NCBI RefSeq assembly: GCF_026914185.1
Contig: NC_070573.1
Coordinates: 434,001 to 498,000 of the forward strand
Direction of reading: 5' to 3'
Length of the DNA: 64,000 nt
Source of the DNA: Puccinia triticina
Lineage: Eukaryota; Basidiomycota; Pucciniomycetes; Pucciniales; Pucciniaceae
The translations under genes were made by a program, and so were the position numbers. Positions 45,214-55,846 of this stretch are shown here, one piece after another (within the stretch, counting starts at the first letter, position 1; each line of letters opens with the position of its first letter). The notes under the pieces were generated by a model, which saw nothing but the letters and a program-made list of their open reading frames with translations, made no database searches and was not told the DNA's origin.

Positions 45214-46010
45214 CTAGTAACGTGTAACAGGTTGCAAGAGCCTCCGGCCTACAGTACAATCAAAACAGACAGAAAACCTTTGCTCCCATCGCAGAGCATC
45301 AGGAGTAGCTTTGGGAGCCCAATCCTTACGAAGAAGCGGGGGAGCAGGAAAGAGGACGGCGGTTCGCATAACAAGGGGAACAAAATGATCGTCGACAAGA
45401 GCAATGAAGATGGGTGGGTTATTGTTTGGGGGGCAGAAATGTGGTAAGAAAGTCTGGGACCAGCCAGTGGAGAAGTAAAAAACCGCTGTCTCGAACGTGT
45501 TGGCCATCACATCACCCATTGTTGGAAAAGACATCCACTTACTCCTACCCACGGGGCCTTGAGTTGCAGTAAGTCGATTCACTACGCTGTCAATATTGTG
45601 AAAAAATTTGTGGTCGATATACCATTGACGGCGGTTCTTGAGTTCGTCAATAATTTCTTCCCGGATCCGCATATAATCACCCTGTCCACGTCCCAAAGCC
45701 CAAGCAACCGCTCGGAATCCACAGTGTCCATCCGCATCAACATTTAAGACCTTCAGGACACTTTGTTGAATTAAAATTGGAAGGGACAAAATGAACGAAG
45801 GAATTTCCGGAGGTTCTTGCTCAGCGGGGACTTCAGGAGCCGGTTCGACTGGCGGTGGAGGAGAGGTTACATCTGGCGTTGGAGGAGATGGAGATGGAGG
45901 GAGCCGGTGAGCTTTCTTGATTGGGCGGAATTTCCTCTTGGGTACCGGTTGTTCTTCATCTTCAGAGACATCTTCCTGCTTTTTTGGTGGTGCGGTGTGG
46001 AACTACTCAA
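45214..46010 (-). CDS. OTU-type cysteine protease domain of the MULE
   Basis: OTU enzymes cleave ubiquitin or ubiquitin-like chains. The frame opens after a TAG acceptor-like site at about 46008. It begins with a basic/acidic Pro-rich stretch (VPKRKFRPIKKAHRLPPSPS), then FILSLPILIQQSVLKV. The OTU core is NVDADGHCGFRAVAWALG, with the catalytic Asp and Cys, then REEIIDELKNR and FIALVDDHFVPLV with the catalytic His. It ends at 45214. Nothing breaks the core. There is no obvious own start: TTGAGTAG^TTCC looks like an acceptor, so this is probably the 3' exon of the transposase gene upstream, giving a transposase-OTU fusion, after an intron of about 0.9 kb. Confidence 0.75.
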
Positions 46011-46931
46011 GGGGGAGAATAGAGCTTGGAAGGGAAATGGATAGCAACACTAGTACTAATGTAAGCTATGCAAGGGTGCTGATGAGGCTGCCTTCCTGAC
46101 TAATGCTGAGGGGATGAGAGTAACACTAAGAAAAAGAAGAAAAAGGTGTGGCTGATTTCTGCTTGATCTTAGGAGCTAGTACTATGAGCTTTAACTACTG
46201 ACTACTGAGGGTAAGAGAGTTGGAGGAGTGATGAGAGTGGGGAATGCAATGGCAAGGTTTAATGGCAAGGGGTTGATGAGAATGGGCACTTATAATTTCT
46301 GTATCTAAAATTATCTATAAATTCTGCATGAGGTACAAGTGAGGGGGAAAGACAGTTCTTATATGAAGGAAGGATGAGCACAGACAATAAGGAGTTCTGG
46401 CTATGAGAATGAAGGTTGTACAAATGAGGAAGAGTGATGTGAACATAGTAACAGTATGTAATGATGAGCAATGCTGAAAGGGGAATGCTGGTTATGGGAA
46501 TAAAAGAATGTACTAATGGGGAAGAGTGATGAGAACATAGTAACTACTTGTAATGATGAGCACTACTGAAAGAGGTAAGCACAGATCCAATGATGTAATG
46601 TGTACAATAGGCATAGTACATAATGAGAAATGTATGTAAAGGGTTTAGTATGTGAGAATAACTATGTAAAAGGAATGTACTGTAATGATTCAAGTAGGTT
46701 ACTAATGAAATGAGTATTGTAACTAATGAAGACTGTAGGTTGTCTGTAAGTCTTATATCCTCTATAACTACTGAACCATTGAAGATAAGGGGGTACTATG
46801 TATGAGTGACTATAGGTAAAATTTGGCGTAGAATCTGAATATGCAATAATAATGAGGTATTTGTGAATGGTTATGGGGAAATGGGCAATGTAATGATGAA
46901 TATATGTAAAGAAAAGCAATAAAAATACTAC
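46011..46931. other. Purine-rich spacer, probable intron of the MULE gene
   Basis: No gene. It contains two related copies of a block near 46398-46483 and 46495-46575 (gaagagtgatg-gaacatagtaac, gtaatgatgagca), and is otherwise rich in gatg/aatg words. GTAGTA just after 46932 and TTGAGTAG near 46010 could be its splice borders. Confidence 0.45.
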
Positions 46932-47589
46932 TTATGGTTTGGAATGGAGCACCACAGCGGGCTTTTGCTGGTGAGTTTTTGGCGGGGGCTGTTTTTCTAG
47001 AGGTTTCTTTGTTGGAGGCCGCGGCGATGGGTTGTCTAGAGGTTTTTCTGGCGGGGGTGGGGATGATTCTGGCTCTTTTGGCGGGGCTGATTTGCTTTTG
47101 CGCGCGGGAAGTACCTTCTTCTTCAATGGTTCTTCTGCAACTGATTTTTTGATGGGGGGGGGGGGGCGTCCTCTCTTTGGTTTCTGATCTTCAATCATCT
47201 TTTCATCTTCTTTTTTCTTCGCGGCGGCCTTCTGTGGTTCAATCTTGGCTTTCTTTTTCTTCTGGACTTGTTCCTCTTCAATTTGTCGCTTTTTTTCGAC
47301 ATGTTCGAAGGCAGACGGGTCCCGGCGAGTTGTTTTGGGTTTGTTTGGCGCCCCTTTGGGTCTTCCGCGCGTTTTTTTGGGCTTCAGTTGGCAGCTTGAT
47401 GTCAATTACGGTCCCTGTGCCCTCAAGAATGCGGTTGATTGCGGCCAATTGAAGGTCAAGCTGGGCGGGGTTCATTGCAAGCAGTTTCTCTTTGATGGAG
47501 TCGATGGTTGAGAGGGCCTCTTCCTTTTTGTGTTTTGGGGTGGGGCGCATGCTCTAGATCAGAGGGAGGGACAGACAGTGAGAGTTAGC

Positions 47590-47705
47590 TCCAAAATATT
47601 CCCGACCCCCATGATTTTTCACCCGACTCCCAGGATTAATTTACCGACTCCCATAATTAAATTCCCGACTCCCAGAATTAAAAATCCGACTCCCAGAATT
47701 AAAAT
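47590..47705. repeat. ccgactcccagaattaa array in a MULE intron
   Basis: Five units of about 20 bp (cgactcccaggattaatttac and relatives). It lies in the intron after the SWIM exon and repeats the gactccca word of the element's own TIRs. Confidence 0.75.
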
Positions 47706-49254
47706 GACGACGCCCAAGGCAAATGCGCGCTTCCGCGCGCCAAGACCGCAAATGACCAAAGAAGGAAAAAAGAGCGCAAGATTAAATAAGAAGCGTGGCT
47801 CACCTGAATATGCCATTGGGCATGAAACAACCCAGGGCTGAGCCTCTCGCCCGCGGCCATGATTTCAGCAATTTGGTGCTTGCAAGGGATCCCCATGCGA
47901 TCCAAATAATCACCATGGCACCGATCCTTTTCTCCAAGGTTTTTGGCTTCCAAGAAATTGTTGAAGGCCTTGCGGAGTGCGTAATTTGTGATAACGCCTC
48001 GGCAGTCGTGGAACAACTTGGGAAGGTAGCGCAGCGTCGTGATCTTCTGCTGATGGAATTTTGCGGCTATTTCGTGGAATTGAGACTCCAGAGCGTTACT
48101 GATGAGAAGCTGTGCTGGGGGCCGAGAAGATGAGACTTGATGAATGCATGGGCCGATTCCATTCGAGATGTTGTTCGGTTGTCAAAATGCGCCAAATTTC
48201 GAGTCCAACCGTTTGAATAATGCTCCGCAACAGGGAGCCAGGTTTCTGTGACGTATTTTTGGAAAGCTGGACCGTATTTTGTTGAGAATCGGTTGAAAGA
48301 CAAGCGGAAATCAGCCTGAGTTCGCAATTTTACCAAATTTGACCAATAACCAAGCATTTCCTTCTCTTGAGCTTGATCCTTGATTAATTTTGAGGCTTTG
48401 GCGAGGAGATTCTTCTGGATATGCCACGCGCAGAGCATGAGATCGGCGTTGGGGAAGGTAGCATGGAGGGAGTTCATCAGCGCTTGTTCTTGATCAGTAA
48501 GGACGACAGCCGGGAGAGGAATATTGTGGGATTCGAAGACCGCTAGCAAAGCTTTGAGAGCCCAATCGTAGAATATTTCGGTTTCCTCAGCCATGAAACA
48601 GAAAGCCACGCTGAAAGTCTTGTTCGCGCCGGTGATTCCTGACACATGCAGCAAGGGCATCCGGTATTTGTTTGTCTTGTACGTGCAATTGAGAAGGATG
48701 ACGTGGTGGTAGGCCGTGAGCAATTCAACAGATTGTGCGTGACAAAAGAATAGCGCCTTGAGTGTGCCTTCATCGTTGACTTTTGTGTCCGTGGTGAAAT
48801 CCGTGTTGCGTAAAGTTTGGTTGAGATGAGCCACGGGGCTGAGACCTTGGAGAGATTCTAGTTGAGCCTTCCTGCGGGCCGCGTAGATGGTACTGACAGT
48901 TGCTAGAATTTTTTCGTTGGGGTGAGTCTTCTTGAGTGCTTCTAGAATAACTGCGGGTCTTAAGCCAGATTCACCAAGTTTCTTCATTTCTTCGTACAGT
49001 GACGGAGTCAGCTTTCTATTTGAAGTGTGGGCGGCAGCATACAAGGACGGCGGATGGTTGTGACACGGGTTCTTGATGGATAATTTCCAGACATTGGTCT
49101 TCTTCTGGAAGTAGGCCGCGGCGGCAAACGGGCAGTTGATTAATCTTGTTGATTCAGTCTTGGCGTGCGCTTCGCCAGGTTGTCTATTTTGATCTGGATG
49201 CCCGCCCCTAATATTCAAAAAAATAGATGAATAATATCAGCCCACAGCTAAAGC

Positions 49255-49400
49255 CAATGGGAGTTGAAAAAAAATTGTGGGAGTTGGAAAATTAAACATG
49301 GGAGTTGGAAAATAAACTTTGGGAGTCGGGTAACAAAAAATGGGAGTCGGAAGATTAAAAATGGGAGTCGGGAAGTAAAAAACCGGAGTCGGGACAAAAA
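49255..49400. repeat. gggagtcggaaaataaa array in a MULE intron
   Basis: About seven units of roughly 20 bp alternating gggagttgg and gggagtcgg with A-rich spacers. It lies in the first intron and is the inverted form of the 47.6-kb array. Confidence 0.75.
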
Positions 49401-50449
49401 TCTTGAAAAATTTGCAAGGTGAAGTTTTTTGCGGCAGAAGAAAGGTGCACACTGGCACAAGAGATCAAAAAATAACAAAAAAACTCACCTGTCACACTTC
49501 CAGGTCTTGCTTTTCCCCGCTACACTCCTCCTGGTAGCAATGCCATACCCGTGACGGACAGCGACATCTCTTAGCACAGCGGTTATCTCCTCCAGATTTG
49601 CGTAATCACCAGCGGGAGGCACAGGAAATGTGTAACGGGGATCACCGGTCTCCGGATCAACCTCAAATTTGTCTTCATTGAAATTCACCACGAATTGTGC
49701 CGCAGGATCTTCGGTGTCTTCTTCTTCTGCGTCTGTATGGTACTCCTCATTGTCGTCTCTCTTCTCAGTTTTCTCAGATATATCCTCAGAATTTTTTTGA
49801 GCTTTTTCTTTGTGATTTTTGATCTTTTTTTGGTTGATTTCTTCTTTTTCTTGATTTTTTTTTGGTTTTTCTTCATTTTTCGCGGTTTTTTCATTTCTAG
49901 CAGGGGTTTCATCTAATGTACAACTTTCACTAGTTTTTTCAAGGATATCTAAACAAGATTCTAACAATATTTCAGCTTTTAACTCATTATAAATTTGATC
50001 TTGAGTTTCTTCTTTCTCTTTGTTTTGATCATCATCTTCAGAGTCTTCTTTTTCTTCACTTTCTTTATCTTCATCGTCATTTTTTTGGGCTAGGAGTTCT
50101 TGGGTCAGTTTGAGCAGATCCGGGTCCAAGTTCGCGTCCGAGTGCGAGTGAGAGGCCGGGGAGGCTATTTCCGTGAGGGGGAGCGCGTTTTGCGACATTC
50201 TGAGCGTCTAGATCGTCTAGATAGGCGTGCGGTGAGCGTACGTTCGGGGGGATCAATCGATTGAGGCTAGTCGGGTTGGCGGTTCGATCTGGGAGTCAGC
50301 GTGCACGGTTGTGGGTGCGCGAGATCCACGTCGACTCCCCCGGGATGGCTTTAGGGGGTCGACTCCCGCTTTGAAGCGGGGAATTAGTATTCCGACTCCC
50401 CGGTGGGGGGTCCGAAAAAATAATCTTGATTAATTAATGAAATTAATTA

Positions 50450-50617
50450 ATCGACTCCCAGCCTGGCCGTCGGAATTAATATTCCGACTCCCAAAATGCT
50501 TTTGGGGCCGCGCGAGGTCGCGCGGACCCAGGGGAGACGTCCCGGGAAGGTCCGCGCGACGTAAACGACTTTTGGGAGTCGATTTATTAATTCCTGGGAG
50601 TCGATTTTTCAACTCCC
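50450..50617. repeat. MULE right TIR
   Basis: Inverted partner of 43855-44025, ending aactccc directly before TAAATTAA. Confidence 0.85.
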
Positions 50618-50625
50618 TAAATTAA

Positions 50626-50816
50626 AACCAAAACAAAAATTGGACAGATCCATTAACAACCTATCTCAACTCAAATCACAAAACAAAGAATTTCTTCTCT
50701 TATTTTACCGACTCAAGAAGCTCATTTTTCAACCAACTCTCAAGATTCCGCCGGATCGCTTTGGACAACTTCAGGAAGCATTCAACCGCCCACAGCTCCT
50801 TGTTGGAATTGGTTAA
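50626..50816 (+). pseudogene. Pol-type ORF, 3' part after the MULE
   Basis: Continues the frame of 43221-43854 (LDRSINNLSQLKSQNKEF...) to TAA at 50814. It resembles no RT, RNase H or integrase. This is the natural end of the ORF, so the lack of RT is not caused by the MULE. Confidence 0.6.
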
Positions 50817-50972
50817 CAATTTACCATTTTTCTCTTTTTCTTTTCTAAAATTATCAAAACTGGATATCAGCTCTAAATTCTCAAAATCTTGGGGCTTAAA
50901 TCTTTCAAGTTGGGGAAGGAGCCCACATTCTTTCACGACTTACTCTTTCATTACTGTCCTCCCTCCATCACT

Positions 50973-51003
<31 letters not shown>

Positions 51004-51470
51004 TTGCCCCTCACTCAAAATCTCTCAAATAAATCTATAAAAAACCCTCAAACAGAAAACCTACCTCCTAGGCATGAGACTAAACTTTTCAACACAAAGA
51101 CAATCATATCAGACATTTTTTTCAAGTTGGGGGAGGAACTCACTCTTTTACTTAGTCATTCTTTTCCCACCTTCCTCCCTTCACTCTTTTTCTCTCAACT
51201 ATTTTTCTATTTTACCATTCTTCTCCACCTCTCTTATCCACTCACATTTCTGACTCAATCCATTCCTTCAGAGCTCAATATACTTCCTTGGACTACTCAC
51301 TTAACTTTTTATCCTCTTGAAGGTTGAGGACAACCATTGAAGTTGGGGGAGGGGGGGCTTTCATTTCATTTTTGGTCATTTTGAATTTTTTTCGTACAAT
51401 ATCTAAAAAGAATCTCGGATGGGACGCGATTTCGAACTTCGACAGGGACAGGGGAGCGTTCCCAGTACCC
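50817..51470 (+). other. Non-coding region with repeated polypurine tracts
   Basis: caagttgggg-agga words occur at 50907-50920, 51124-51137 and 51340-51357, like the tract that primes plus-strand synthesis at the 3' LTR. An A-run and C/T-rich stretches lie between them. No gene. Confidence 0.5.
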
Positions 51471-51539
51471 AATGGCTACCAGACCGGATATCCGAACCAT
51501 CCAAGGGAGCTTATACATAACGGATCAGGAAGAAACGAC

Positions 51540-51940
51540 TTACAAGTTTACTTGCTCGGCGTCAGTCGGATCAATCACAAAAGCGCTGGTCACTATCCGG
51601 GTGTTGGCGGCGAGCACAACGGGCCCGCAAATTAGCGGATTGTTAGAAGGGATCGAGCCAATCAGTACTCAGTATCTACGAAGCGGATATCCGGAGCAAC
51701 CAGGACCCAAGATGGTCGGATAGAAAAGAAAAAACTTACTTGTTTATCCTAATCAACGGCGGACGGATCAATTAGTATCCGGAGCTTGGTGCGGACACGA
51801 CGAGCACGACAGGCTCTCAAATCCGCGGATTGATTGATGGCGTTGAGCTGGGCTTGATTCCAACGAATACAAGAAGATTAGAGACCGGACGATATGGAGT
51901 TCAGCACATAGTAGGTTCTATATAGTGGACGATCAGACAT
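51540..51940 (-). pseudogene. Decayed antisense gene of the Gypsy family
   Basis: On the minus strand an ATG at 51940 opens MSDRPLYRTYY, matching the start MSHRPYYRPYF of the antisense gene at 58533. A stop follows, but downstream IRWNQAQLNAINQSADLRA (about 51840) matches IQWTQARLDAF. A second, weaker copy of that exon (QSANLRARCARR) lies near 51640, so the exon was duplicated. Stops and lost splices show it is dead here. Same place and orientation relative to the retroelement as in the second element. Confidence 0.6.
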
Positions 51941-53040
51941 ATAACAAATCAAGCTTTTAGTTAGCACGAGGCGAGTATGGTATTGGTGGGATGAGGAGCG
52001 AGTGAGGAGAGGAGAGGCACTGGGAAGAGGCCTGTTTTATAGCTTTCCAGCTCAAAAACAGGGACCACTTACATACTTGAAGACTCCGACACGAGAACCG
52101 AGGATCCCAACTCCATCGAATAACATCGGACGAGCCGTTATTGACTTCAGATCGGGCCGAAATGAATGGTTTGCGGGGCAAGTTCAAAGACGGCCAGCTC
52201 AAACAATGGCGCTGGTGGCGGCGAGGCGAGATCTGACAGCTGTATTGCGCGGCCACTCGTCAACCCTCTGGAGAAGATACGACCTTGCTCGCGCGATGGA
52301 CACCAGCAATCAGTCTTAGAAGCAGTAAGCAGACTTTGTCCCCTCTGTGAGGGGATACTCACCAAAGTCAAACGCTGAAGGACCGGAAAACGAGCGCAAG
52401 ACGGTATCCAAAGAGACCAGTCGACACGCCAGGAGGCGTGGGGCGGGGTACACGCCGGCAGATCGATGCGGAGTCAAGTCGGTCGAGGATCGGAAGGCGT
52501 TGGAAGTTTAAGGATATATCTATACCCCTCAGGGGGTATGGGTGATATACATACCCCAGGGCGAGCCCAGACACACACGGGCGGGCGCGAGCAGCGCAGA
52601 ACACCCGGGCCCAAGGCCCGACCAAACTCAAGCACCGGGACCGGACCCACGGGCCCCCGATCATCACTCGGTAACCGAACCTCACGGTGCCAGGTGCGCG
52701 CACCCTCAAAGCGCTGGCGCGACTGCGGCGGCAACTACGGCAGCTCGACATCAACTACTGCAGAACTGCGCGACTGCGCGGCTGCGGACTGCGCGCAGCA
52801 CTTCGACTCCCAGAAACTTCAAAAATATCCCTTCAAGAAAAATCATAAAATTGACAAAAATCAATTTTTTGATCCAATTTCACTCCGCTCCGCCTCTCAG
52901 TCACCGCACCCAGAAGACGTCCAAACGGCCAATTACGCAAGGATTCCTCATGCCACCCAGTAAAAACTTAAGCCTCAAGCTTCCAAACGTCAAGATACAG
53001 CACTTTTCCGGTGGAATTGTCTGGGGACAGACAATAAGTT
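51941..53040. other. 3' internal region, upstream side of the antisense gene
   Basis: GC-rich sequence with gtatgggtgatatacatacc and multiple cgactg/cggactgcgcgc words. In reverse it resembles 57450-57780 of the second element. No supported gene on the plus strand. Confidence 0.45.
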
Positions 53041-53049
53041 GGGGGAGGA

Positions 53050-54189
53050 TGTGGTAGACGGAAAAGTGAAAAATCAAAAGTTTTTCCTCATACATATATT
53101 TACTCACCCTAGACCTCAAGATATCACCAAATGGACCTCAGAAATGGATTCTACGGCCAATTTTACCCCTAGTCACCACTGGAAGTGTCACTGGAACCCC
53201 GCTGGATTGGAAGTTACACCCTCTTGGACCCTCATGGACACGGCCAGCCCCAGTCATCAACCTGTCACACCCCTCAAGTCACCTTTCCCAGGTATACACA
53301 TACTCAGCCCCAGCCAAACACATACTCTTTTCCATCCCTCTTATCTCCACTGCTTATGCAGGGGACCAACCCCATTTCTTCTGTATTTGACATGTCCCCA
53401 CCTCATTTATGCACTCCTTGCATGGGTCTGACACCACTCATGCGCCCCTTGCATGAAGTACCTCTGTATTTGACATTCTCCCCTTTGTTTATGCGCTCCT
53501 TGCATTAGTATGACATCATCTTTCATTTCTCACCCCACTTTCTGCCTGTATTTAGTATCTTCTGACACCACTTGTACACAAACCACCAGCTAAAATCCCT
53601 CATCCAGGGTCCCCCTTGTAGCTAAAATCCCTCACATTTGTCTATATAAGGAGCTCTCTCCCCCCAGTTGTTTTTCCCTCAGCTCAGTATTCCCCAGTTA
53701 TTTACATACCACCCATAGCTTTACCTTTACCCCTATAAATACCCTTATAACACCTCATAACAGCCCTTACTTTGCAAATAACCACTGAGCTCACTCTCAT
53801 ATCTCTCATATCTCTTGCTTAACATATCACGTGCCTGCCACAAGTTACCTGGTTCCTGGTTCAACTCCTGACTGAGACATATACCCTTCTCAGTCTAGAC
53901 ACTCTTCTCAACTTTTTATATCACCCGCTCGAGGACCTGTGTTCAAACCCCACCGGAAACATCAAGTCAACTTTCACCCTTTCCATCATCATAAAACCTC
54001 TCGACTCTCACATACCTGTCATCGGACAACTTCATCTGGAACTAGACCAGACCTATCACTTGATTAAAACTTGCCAAGCTTAGCTTGGTGGGTCTTGTTA
54101 TCTGATAGTATAGAAGGGCAGAGTTTGCACCTCCATCATCCCCTTCTCCATTCAGCAAAAGGGTTTCGCAACCACTTTTGAGTCTTACA
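53050..54189 (+). repeat. 3' LTR of the first Gypsy element
   Basis: 1,140 bp, TGTGG...TTACA, uninterrupted, TATA box at 53643-53649. Preceded by gggggagga and followed by the GCGT duplication. Confidence 0.93.
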
Positions 54190-54221
54190 GCGTTTACATA
54201 GACTAACAGAGAGACCTGGAC

Positions 54222-54569
54222 CAACGCTGAAACCGATACGATCCGGGACAGGTATCGGCAATACCATGGATCATATCGTTTTTTTGATACATAAGAATTT
54301 GATACCACGTATTGTATCGACAAACAGATACAATATGATGGTATCGTATTGTTTTTTTCTTCTTTCTTTTCTGGGCCATTCGGACAAAATCCAATGGCCC
54401 ACCCAAGCAATTTATTGAATATTGGATCGGATCGGGGACCCAATCCACGTATCACAATGCATCTGGATCGTATTGGTTTGCAGATCCGATACAGATACGA
54501 TGTATTGGAAACAAAACCAATCCGATATCAATAAATACCAATACGTGTATCGGATTGGTTTCAGCGTTG
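54222..54569. mobile_element. 348-bp MITE, ends caacgctgaaacc, 7-bp duplication
   Basis: Left caacgctgaaaccgatacga and inverted right caacgctgaaaccaatccga. CCTGGAC stands on both sides (54215-54221, 54570-54576). It has the same 7-bp habit and the same CAAC-CTG start as the TAGCG family, but a different body made of tatcgg/ccgata words. Confidence 0.8.
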
Positions 54570-54830
54570 CCTGGACCACATCCCTCTCTCCGCCGGCTAG
54601 ACTGCAATAACAGCCCACTGTTGTTTCTAGAAGCCTAAAGCCTTGTGCTCCGTCCCTCCCAAGCCTCCACCCAACAGTCCAGTGAAGAGCTCCCTGCAAG
54701 CTCTTACAGACTCATGCTTGACCAACTGGTTAAGCCAACAAGTTCCTCAGGCTGGCCCAACCAGCTGAGGCTGTCGGCCTGCCTGCCAAGGCCGCCTCAT
54801 GTTGGTTGGGTAAGTTGGGTTACACCAGTC

Positions 54831-54885
54831 GACCCAAGTGCAATGCCAATGTAGTGGTTGGTAGGGTTGGCATTACACTTGGGTC
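54831..54885. repeat. Imperfect hairpin gacccaagtgcaatgccaat
   Basis: Arms at 54831-54850 and 54867-54885 pair with one mismatch; the loop is about 16 bases. Confidence 0.6.
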
Positions 54886-55438
54886 AGACCAACGTACATC
54901 TGACCCATTGCTGCCCTCAACCAACCTCCGCTGTCAGATAAAGGGCAGACAGGTCAAGCAGACTCAAGTCCACCCTGTTTCAGACCCTGTAGTTGAGCCA
55001 GCGCACTGCATCTCAAAAATGAACCCGTGGTGTATGGACTTGCTCTAAGATACTGTGATGCCATATTCTCACAAACTCACTGACACACACATGCAGTTTC
55101 AATTAAAAATCTGAGATCAGTATAGGCTACTGAACAAGATATGTCAGGTGGCTGTCTAAATCTGAAAGGAAAAAAGATATTGGGGCAGTTTATCAAGTTA
55201 CTCACTGCTCCCCCTCAGGAGGAAGTTGGATGGTTTGTTGCTTTGATTACACAATGAAGAAAGCAGATAATGAAACTTTTAAACAGGCAGTCCCCTCCGC
55301 AACATGCAGAGCTTTCATGTACTGAAAATAAGTAGAAATAACTTGGTAATACTAAGATGAGGGAGAAATTGTGAGATTACTCAAAAAAGTGTGATTTTTT
55401 CAAAAAATCAAGTCCCTCCCTATAAGAAGGCACAGAAA

Positions 55439-55592
55439 CTGCACAGTACAGTCCGGCGGCAGTCAGCTCTCCACATTTCAATCCCGGGTGTCCAATCTTG
55501 GTATGCATTACTGAATAAGGTTGCCTAACCTGCACGGTACAGTCCGGCGGCGGTCAGCTCTCCACGTGTCGATCCTGGGTGTCCAATCTTGG
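55439..55592. repeat. 63-bp direct repeat, two copies
   Basis: Copies at 55439-55501 and 55530-55592 share acagtccggcggc, gtcagctctccac and gggtgtccaatcttgg with about six changes. Confidence 0.8.
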
Positions 55593-55748
55593 TGAGGAAA
55601 GGAAGAGGATCCTGGGTGTGTAAGAGCTTGACTGTATATGCCCGGCAGTGACAGGGTTAGGGTTTGGACCTGTCACTGACGGAGGCTAGTAGCTATGTAC
55701 ATGATGTATAAGTACATAGATGTACACTAAAGCTTGCTCTAACACTCC

Positions 55749-55846
55749 CTAACTTAACACAATTCCCCCTTGGTGGAAGGCTTGCTGTGGCTGGTGGCAA
55801 AGCCGCCCCTCCCGCAGCCTGCAGGGAGGGACTTGCGCATTATCCC
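55749..55846. repeat. GC-rich foldback, inverted copy of 19763-19850
   Basis: See 19763-19850. Contains cccctcccgcagcctgcagggaggg, an internal hairpin. Confidence 0.6.

Larger units (their letters stand above)
46932..50198 (-). pseudogene. MULE transposase with SWIM finger and AT-hooks, several lesions
   Basis: Exon 1 (from 50198) has a long acidic/Lys-rich N-terminus and a DNA-binding start (NLEEITAVLRDVAVRHGYG) that ends WKCDR at a GTGAG donor. The next exon, to 48067, contains CPFAAAAYF...HNHPP and the MULE core: LLNCTYKTNKYRMPLL, VVLTDQEQALMN, LCAWHIQKNL and RTTSRMESAHAFIK. The first catalytic Asp is replaced by Asn (AAT for GAT). Near 48100 the frame must shift to reach ALESQFHEI and the SWIM motif CHGDYLDRMGIPCKH. 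After a second intron, AT-hooks (KTRGRPKGAP, KRGRPPPP) follow, with another shift near 47400. The gene is therefore a decayed, probably inactive transposase. Both introns carry GGGAGTCG arrays. Confidence 0.8.
43855..50617. mobile_element. MULE (Mutator-like) element, 6.8 kb, with OTU protease
   Basis: Terminal inverted repeats of roughly 150 bp begin gggagttgaaaaat at 43855 and, inverted, at 50617. They share nearly all bases through gtcgtttacgtcgc and ggggagacgtcc. The flanks are TAAATTAA at 43847-43854 and 50618-50625. Long TIRs and an 8-9 bp duplication are typical of Mutator elements. On the minus strand it encodes a MULE transposase with SWIM finger and AT-hooks (46932-50198), then an OTU-type protease (45214-46010). 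The transposase carries several lesions. It also holds a 159-bp tandem array and a TAGCG-rich fragment. Confidence 0.88.
30655..54189 (+). mobile_element. Ty3/Gypsy-like LTR retroelement without RT, containing two nested transposons
   Basis: Two 1,140-bp LTRs (30655-31182 plus 39400-40011; 53050-54189) start TGTGGTAGACGG and end GAGTCTTACA. GCGT precedes the first (30651-30654) and follows the second (54190-54193). I noticed about five single-base differences between the LTRs, so the insertion looks young. The 5' LTR is split by a hAT-like element and the body by a MULE. The internal region has gag, an aspartic protease and the first part of a pol-type ORF, then stops. No RT, RNase H or integrase motif is present, so it would need a helper such as the related element at the right edge. 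A polypurine tract (gggggagga, 53041-53049) abuts the 3' LTR. Confidence 0.88.
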
